Below, piece by piece: positions 58,274 to 64,000 of a stretch of DNA of 64,000 bases. Below the pieces are notes generated by a model. That model made no database searches. It was not told the origin of the DNA and saw nothing but the letters and a program-made list of their open reading frames with translations. Origin of the DNA: Sedimentisphaerales bacterium. Its GTDB lineage: Bacteria; Planctomycetota; Phycisphaerae; Sedimentisphaerales; SM23-30. The position numbers and the translations under genes are program-made. Each line of letters begins with the position of its first letter. Positions within the stretch are counted from its first letter, which is position 1. Location of the stretch: the NCBI GenBank assembly GCA_028281535.1, contig JANQJS010000059.1, positions 1 to 64,000 of the forward strand. Reading direction: 5' to 3'.

Positions 58274-59196
58274 GAACGCCCCTTACCTTGAAGGCGAAAA
58301 AGGGAGCTAATCATTCCCAACAAGCCCGATATACGACATAGATAATCAATCCACCAGGTTGGGACTAGTTTGGGAGTGATATTCTTAGCACTTCTTTCTT
58401 CTATCCGCTTCTTGATGATAGATGGTTTGATTGGAATAAGGGGTTTGATAAAACTTTCCATGATGGACAAAGTGCTTCTTCCCTGGCTTCGCCATAATCG
58501 AAGTGCACCTTTGCCAACACGAAACCTTTTTTTCAATAACTCACCTAAATTTCGAGCAGGATGTTCGACAAATGCCTCAGCACAATAAATAAGTTTGAAT
58601 CCATGTTGAGTGGCCTTTTGGGTCCATGCATGATCTGAACCTGAAACCACCGAGTCATCAAATGGACCTAATGTATTAAATAATTCCGCTTTGGTCATCA
58701 AATTGGCTGTGACTGCCACTTTATCTTTGGCAACTATTTTATCAATTTGCATATGGGTAATCGCATCATAAATTTCAGCATGTGTTTTTGAGTCTGAGAA
58801 GGTGAATTTGACCCTTCCTGCAACAAGATCAGCTGATTCAGATTGTAATTGAGTCACCCCTTTAAAAATCCACTCCTCGCTGGCTTGGCAATCGGCATCA
58901 ATAAAGGCATAAATATCACCCGTTGCATGTCGTAACCCCAGATTTCTCGCGGCATAAGAGCTCTGTCGCTCCTTTTCTTCTAGAAATTGTACCGGGTATT
59001 TTTGGATGATTTCAGGGGTTTGGTCAAAAGAGCCATTATCGACGATGAAAATTTCTAATAATTCTTCTGGATATGTTTGGGCAAGTAGTGACTCAATCAG
59101 GCCTGAAATTGACTCCTGGCCATTATAGACTGGAGCAATGACAGATACTTTGGGAAGATCCTTGGATTTCAAATGATTATGATCCATTCTTGACAT
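58270..59196 (-). CDS. Glycosyltransferase family 2
   Basis: 'VSVIAPVYNGQESISGLIESLLAQTYPEELLEIFIVDNGSFDQT', 'FIDADCQASEEWI'; 4-bp overlap with the next gene. Confidence 0.9.
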   Translation of the reverse strand: MSRMDHNHLKSKDLPKVSVIAPVYNGQESISGLIESLLAQTYPEELLEIFIVDNGSFDQTPEIIQKYPVQFLEEKERQSSYAARNLGLRHATGDIYAFIDADCQASEEWIFKGVTQLQSESADLVAGRVKFTFSDSKTHAEIYDAITHMQIDKIVAKDKVAVTANLMTKAELFNTLGPFDDSVVSGSDHAWTQKATQHGFKLIYCAEAFVEHPARNLGELLKKRFRVGKGALRLWRSQGRSTLSIMESFIKPLIPIKPSIIKKRIEERSAKNITPKLVPTWWIDYLCRISGLLGMISSLFRLQGKGRS

Positions 59197-59674
59197 TTCG
59201 AGGACTGGCCACTCAGCTCATTCTCATCCCAATATGCGAAATTTGGAATGAGTTAAAATTAACGTAACTTTTGTTATGGTAAACATATATTAATCTATCG
59301 ACCATTTTTGTCAATGAGTTTGGAGCCCGGCTGATTCGGATCAAAAGCCATGCAATTATTTGATAAAACTGAGATTAAAGTAAAACCATGGAGATGGACG
59401 ATATTTTTTGCATCCCCTTATGGGACTATTTTTTAGAAAAATTTGTTTTTTAGTAATTTTAGATCTTTTTAAGGCCGATAATTTTTTATATCCAAACTAT
59501 CAAATGTTTTGGAGAAATCGGACGATGAATAGATTATCAAATTAAACGGCTTGTTAGAATGGATTTGAAACAAGCCAAAAATTAAAAATCATTCCTTATA
59601 GCTAGGCAGGAGGCCAGGCAAAACGGGAATCAAATTATAGAAGAAGCTTTATTTCTTCTTGAGGCTCTGAAATT

Positions 59675-60811
59675 TTGGCACGAATAGCAACAAGGATTGT
59701 AGTTCTACTGGTTTTTTCTCTTGTCTGTGTAACGGGTTGTTCAAAATCTCAAATGACCGAGTACGTTACCGCGACGCCAAAAGGGGAAACAAAAACAGAA
59801 CCTATCAATAGCCATTTAAAAACGAATCTTTATGGCGAACTTGATGGGTGGAAACCCGTCGCATATTCCCAAAAACCAACCGGATCCATGATTCAACACA
59901 GTTTTGCCCAAGAGGGTGGCGACAGTGATCCAGTGATGAGCCCAGATGGAAAATGGATCGTTTTCAGTTCATTAAGACATTCTCCAAATCCTGATATATA
60001 TATTAAGCCAACTTATGGTGCAATTGTTACAAGGTTAACCTCTGATCCTGCCAGTGAAATGCAACCCAGTATTTCTCCTATGGGTGACAAAGTGGCCTAT
60101 GCTTCAAACCGTTCAGGAAGCTGGGATATTTGGGTCGTAGGAATTGATGGTACAAATTCGACTCGTTTAACTGATTCTGCAAGTAATGAAATTCACCCCT
60201 CCTGGGCACCCGACGGTAAACAATTAGTTTATTGTACTTTTGGGTCACGTTCCCAGCAATGGGAGCTCTGGATTGTGGATGTGACTTCGCCTAGTACGAA
60301 AAAAATGATTGGCTATGGACTGAATCCTGCTTGGTGTCCGAATCCTAATATACCCAAAATTGCCTATCAGCAATCTCGTTTTCGTGGCAGTAACTGGTAT
60401 AGCATTTGGACATTGGATTATATTGATGGTGACGCCAAATTTCACACAGAAATCATTAGTAATGTAGAACATGCGTGTATTTGTCCATCCTGGTCACCAG
60501 ATGGTAGCAAACTTGCTTATGGCACAGTGAGTCAAAGTAATTATGAAGATGGTGTAGACGCTCCGGTACCTGATACCAGCGGTGAAGCCATTTTTATCAT
60601 AGATCTTGATGGTAGAAACAATCTCAGGTTGACAAATGAGGATACAATTAATTTTGCTCCAGCCTGGGGAGTCGACGGACGAGTTTTTTATTGCTCTGAT
60701 CGTAAAGGGATTGACAACGTTTGGTCGATAAAACCATATCAGCTTGATTTAACAAGAGATAAACCTGTTGATTTGAGTCAGCATCCGCTGAGCATCTTGC
60801 AGGCGAATTAA
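59675..60811 (+). CDS. TolB/PD40-like beta-propeller lipoprotein
   Basis: Lipobox-like VCVTGC; repeats 'DPVMSPDGKWIVFSS', 'QPSISPMGDKVAYASNRSGSWDIWV', 'HPSWAPDGKQLVY', 'CPSWSPDGSKLAY'. TTG start assumed. Confidence 0.85.
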   Translation: MARIATRIVVLLVFSLVCVTGCSKSQMTEYVTATPKGETKTEPINSHLKTNLYGELDGWKPVAYSQKPTGSMIQHSFAQEGGDSDPVMSPDGKWIVFSSLRHSPNPDIYIKPTYGAIVTRLTSDPASEMQPSISPMGDKVAYASNRSGSWDIWVVGIDGTNSTRLTDSASNEIHPSWAPDGKQLVYCTFGSRSQQWELWIVDVTSPSTKKMIGYGLNPAWCPNPNIPKIAYQQSRFRGSNWYSIWTLDYIDGDAKFHTEIISNVEHACICPSWSPDGSKLAYGTVSQSNYEDGVDAPVPDTSGEAIFIIDLDGRNNLRLTNEDTINFAPAWGVDGRVFYCSDRKGIDNVWSIKPYQLDLTRDKPVDLSQHPLSILQAN

Positions 60812-60850
60812 TAAACTGTCTTTAAAAAGTTAATAGAGAAGAACCCGAAA

Positions 60851-61582
60851 ATGACCCAAAATCGCCGAAATTGGTTGTGGATAGGGTGTCTGTGTTGTAT
60901 CTGCTTGTGCTTGATCGGCTGTCGATCAAAACCACAAACCAGATATTACCAAAATCCATATCCGCAAGCCCGTAAGATGGCTGTTGTGCCCTTTAAGAAC
61001 CTATCTGGTTCTCAGGACCTCAATGTCATCGCTGCAACGGATGAATTTATCATCGAATTGCAGCAAATAAAAGGGCTTATGGTTTTGCCGGTTGATCGGG
61101 TTTTGGCCAAGTTGAACGAACTGGGTATGGCAGGCGTGGAAAGCCCCGTAGATGCCATGACCCTGGCAGACGCTTTGGGAGTTGATGGTATTATCGTAGG
61201 TTCCATCAATCGATATCAGCCATATAGTCCGCCGCTTGTATCAATTGCCGTTGAACTGTATGGCCGAAAACATGTGCATGATCAGCAAAATATGCAGAGA
61301 TTGCATGTGGATCCAGCGGATCTGTCAAGAGCTGGAAAACCCTACGAACTGAATTTAGATAATAAGATTGAACCAATGGCAGTGGTTGTAAGAGTTTTTG
61401 ATGCGAATCAGGACGCTACTGTAGAGAGAATGAAACAATACTCTCAATCGCGACAAGAAGTCGAAACACCGCTCAGTTGGAAAAAATATATGTTACAACG
61501 CAATTATTTGCGATTTGTATCACATGAGGTAATAGGTGAATTAATGTTCTCTGAAAAGAACCGCTTAAACCACCAGATGTAG
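60851..61582 (+). CDS. Hypothetical lipoprotein
   Basis: 'WLWIGCLCCICLCLIGCRSK' lipoprotein signal; 'MAVVPFKNLSGSQDLNVIAATDEFIIELQQI...ALGVDGIIVGSI' envelope-lipoprotein-like fold. Confidence 0.65.
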   Translation: MTQNRRNWLWIGCLCCICLCLIGCRSKPQTRYYQNPYPQARKMAVVPFKNLSGSQDLNVIAATDEFIIELQQIKGLMVLPVDRVLAKLNELGMAGVESPVDAMTLADALGVDGIIVGSINRYQPYSPPLVSIAVELYGRKHVHDQQNMQRLHVDPADLSRAGKPYELNLDNKIEPMAVVVRVFDANQDATVERMKQYSQSRQEVETPLSWKKYMLQRNYLRFVSHEVIGELMFSEKNRLNHQM

Positions 61583-61592
61583 GAGACGAGCT

Positions 61593-61856
61593 ATGTCTCA
61601 GAAGAAACAGCTGTCATTAGTCAAAGGTCAAGAGCGTTTCATATTTAGGTATGAACCAGGACGCGAAGAAAATGTGCTCGACGCCTTTGTAGATATGGCA
61701 AACGAACCTAATTCCAGTTTTGACTGGTTTGATGCTGCTGTATTGAGCTTCCAGCTAAGCAAGAACCTGGTGGAGGAAGCGGATCGTTTGCTATGTCAAG
61801 ACAGCTCTCGTCAGGGATCGACGGAGTCGAACCTTCCTTGGAATAAAGGATTATAA
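61593..61856 (+). CDS. Hypothetical small protein (87 aa)
   Basis: In-line, 10 bp after the preceding CDS, AGGAGACGAGCT before the ATG. Confidence 0.6.
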   Translation: MSQKKQLSLVKGQERFIFRYEPGREENVLDAFVDMANEPNSSFDWFDAAVLSFQLSKNLVEEADRLLCQDSSRQGSTESNLPWNKGL

Positions 61857-61983
61857 ATTTAAGGGACGCGATGATACCTGGTCAGGAGCCGAGAAAACTG
61901 AGGCTCAAAGTGCTCGATACAATGCATTGACCCTGCGTTGTATTGGAGGATAATTTGTAAATACTGTAACTCATCGCCGTTGA

Positions 61984-62979
61984 GTGGCTAGAATTATGCA
62001 GGACTCCCAATTATTACATGAATTTCACGACTATTTGATTTATGAGAAACATTTCTCGCAACACACGCTGAAATGTTACTCAGCTGATCTTAAGCAGTAC
62101 GCTGAATTCTTGGGGTCGCAATCTTCTTCATCTGGAGATGATACGACAACAGGATTTCAGTCAACAGATCAAAATGGCGCAGCAACAGCGACCGCAACTG
62201 ATCTGACAAGTACAATACTTAAGGTTGATGTCAACACCATTCGAGCGTTTCTAGCTCATTTGAATGAACAAAGTTATTCTAAATCGACCTCAGCAAGGAA
62301 ATTAGCGACATTACGTAGTTTCTATAAATTCCTGGTACGCCGAGGCCATTTGTCCAGCAGTCCCGTTTCTGCAATACGGACACCAAAACAAGAAAAGAGG
62401 TTACCACTCTTTTTGACACCTGAGCAGATAAATACTCTGCTAAATTGCCCCAACACAAATGACATGCTGGGTGCTAGAGATCGGTCCATCATGGAAACGC
62501 TCTATAGCAGCGGACTTCGTGTCAGTGAATTGGTGGCACTTAACTTGACCGATGTGGATTTCCTGGGTGAAGTCATACACATCGTTGGTAAGGGTAAAAA
62601 AGAACGACTGGCGCCTATTGGCTCTAGTGCCTTGCAAGCCATTCAGCACTATCTAACCTTTAGGGATAAAGATCCACGTAAGCCGAATTTTGATCCAAAT
62701 GCATTATTTATTAATAAGCACGGCAAGCGGCTTAGCACACGATCTGTTCGTAGAAAGTTAGATAAGTATCTATTGCAAGCTGGTTTAGATCCGAGGATCA
62801 GTCCTCATACTTTACGCCATAGCTTCGCAACGCATATGCTGAACAATGGAGCTGATCTACGGGTTGTACAAGATTTACTAGGACACCAGTCCCTAAGTAC
62901 AACGCAAATTTATACCCATTTGACCACCAACAAGATGAAGGATATCTATGATAGTTCTCATCCACGTGACCAAATTTAG
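61984..62979 (+). CDS. XerC/XerD-family tyrosine recombinase
   Basis: 'LYSSGLRVSELVALNLTDVDF', 'GKGKKERLAPIG', 'SPHTLRHSFATHMLNNGADLRVVQDLLGHQSLSTTQIYTHL'. GTG start assumed. Confidence 0.92.
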   Translation: MARIMQDSQLLHEFHDYLIYEKHFSQHTLKCYSADLKQYAEFLGSQSSSSGDDTTTGFQSTDQNGAATATATDLTSTILKVDVNTIRAFLAHLNEQSYSKSTSARKLATLRSFYKFLVRRGHLSSSPVSAIRTPKQEKRLPLFLTPEQINTLLNCPNTNDMLGARDRSIMETLYSSGLRVSELVALNLTDVDFLGEVIHIVGKGKKERLAPIGSSALQAIQHYLTFRDKDPRKPNFDPNALFINKHGKRLSTRSVRRKLDKYLLQAGLDPRISPHTLRHSFATHMLNNGADLRVVQDLLGHQSLSTTQIYTHLTTNKMKDIYDSSHPRDQI

Positions 62980-63056
62980 CTGATTAATACCAGTTTGCAT
63001 GGATCATACTGTGTTGGGAGTCAAGATAGGGTAAGCAGGTGAAATTCGATATTAAT

Positions 63057-63096
63057 CCCGGCATGACACAAACGTGCTCTGCCGGGTTTCTGTTTT
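63057..63096 (+). terminator. Rho-independent terminator after the xer-like gene
   Basis: CCCGGCA ... TGCCGGG followed by TTTCTGTTTTT. Confidence 0.7.
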
Positions 63097-63253
63097 TATG
63101 AGTTCTGCCATCATTCCTTAATTTTCTCGATTTATTCTTAAATATTGTTGTTAGAACGATTGACTTAAGGGATGGTAAATTTATAATGAATGAGTATGTT
63201 GTTGTTTAGTAATCTTCTTTGAATACGCTAAAAGGAGCGGTTGATTTACCGCG

Positions 63254-64000
63254 ATGGATAAAAAGTTAAGCCAACGCAAAGTCTTGGTTGTTGGGGGCAA
63301 AAGTGATAAAAACACAGATTTGATAGAGAATCTGCAGCAATGTTTTGATCTGACCGTTGTCAATTCCACTCAAGAGGCGCAGAGATTATTAACACAGCAA
63401 TCCTTTGATGCCGTCTTTTCTGAGGCCGACCTTTATCATTCCAATTCAAAAGAGCATGTTTCTGAACAAGCCGTAGAAATATTAAATACGATCGGTGAAG
63501 GTGTATGCCTGGTGGGGATGGATGGGATCGTCCTTTGGGAGAATAACAACATGGCCGATTACGATAAAACCATCAAAGATGGTATTTCTAAAGTCAGCCA
63601 TGAGGCTTTTGAAGCATTTCGCAAAATCTCTTATGAGCGTGCATCTGAATCGCCATTAAAGCATCGGAAGCGTTCATTTATCGATCCGGAATCTAATCGA
63701 TATTTTGAATTAATTACAACTCCCATGTATGATGAGAATGAAGCATTGACTCAAGTAGCTACTGTTATCTGGGAAGCAACAGACAGTCGACGTTTACAGC
63801 AAAGAATTGATGCGATTGATAAATCAGGTCGAGAATTAGTTCGTTTGGATGCAGAAGCGATCAAAGGGAAAACGGTTGAGCAGAGAATTAGTTTATTACA
63901 AGACAAGATCGTTAAGTATGCTAAAGATTTACTTTACTTCGATCATTTTGTCGTGAGAATTCTTAATAGAAAAAGTAATCAATTAGAAGTGCTTTTTGGT
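63254..64000 (+). CDS. Signalling protein, 3'-truncated by the window edge; receiver-like N-terminus and PAS-like domain, possible GAF onset
   Basis: Not in the ORF track, but ATG 63254 opens a frame with no stop to 64000: MDKKLSQRKVLVVGGKSDKNTDLIENLQQCFDLTVVNSTQEAQRLLTQQSFDAVFSEADLYHS...VEILNTIGEGVCLVGMDGIVLWENNNMADYDKT... Confidence 0.75.
   Translation, partial: MDKKLSQRKVLVVGGKSDKNTDLIENLQQCFDLTVVNSTQEAQRLLTQQSFDAVFSEADLYHSNSKEHVSEQAVEILNTIGEGVCLVGMDGIVLWENNNMADYDKTIKDGISKVSHEAFEAFRKISYERASESPLKHRKRSFIDPESNRYFELITTPMYDENEALTQVATVIWEATDSRRLQQRIDAIDKSGRELVRLDAEAIKGKTVEQRISLLQDKIVKYAKDLLYFDHFVVRILNRKSNQLEVLFG

Noticed and set aside
59639-59659. AGAAGAA-N7-TTCTTCT inverted repeat before the TolB-like gene
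   Set aside because: Short, simple-sequence purine/pyrimidine repeat; too weak to call a regulatory element.
61984-62979. Phage or integrative-element integrase
   Set aside because: Sequence is XerC/D-like; no att repeats, tRNA junction, or phage genes nearby.

Overview
This 64 kb window is a low-GC bacterial chromosomal segment. I infer Planctomycetota, probably Phycisphaerae-like, from dockerin-like 'D.N.D..VD..D' modules, FTLVELLVVISIIALLVSILMPAL prepilin-type proteins, an M56 peptidase with a large C-terminal extension, and a DUF1570-type peptidase. No rRNA, CRISPR array or IS/transposon was seen. One tRNA (Val, GAC, minus strand) was found. Main blocks: (i) two tandem giant secreted paralogs with IPT/TIG and Cys-rich modules and a conserved C-terminal FSDGFESGDTxAW motif, with a relic third copy of the 3' end between them; (ii) a BlaI/M56 (BlaR1-like) pair whose sensor region is replaced by a very long beta-rich extension; (iii) a multicopper oxidase with an N-terminal DNRLRE-like region; (iv) rsmE, and a tail-anchored protein with acidic repeats; (v) two ECF sigma factors, one apparently membrane-tethered with an extracytoplasmic domain; (vi) a PAS histidine kinase/NarL response regulator pair, an FHA-GspE fusion, mfd, a PPIase, HIT and MazG proteins, and a histidine kinase with a periplasmic CX3CH motif; (vii) an eight-gene glycosyltransferase cluster; (viii) a TolB-like propeller lipoprotein, a XerC/D recombinase, and a truncated signalling protein missed by the ORF track. 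All assignments come from reading motifs by eye; no database search was run.
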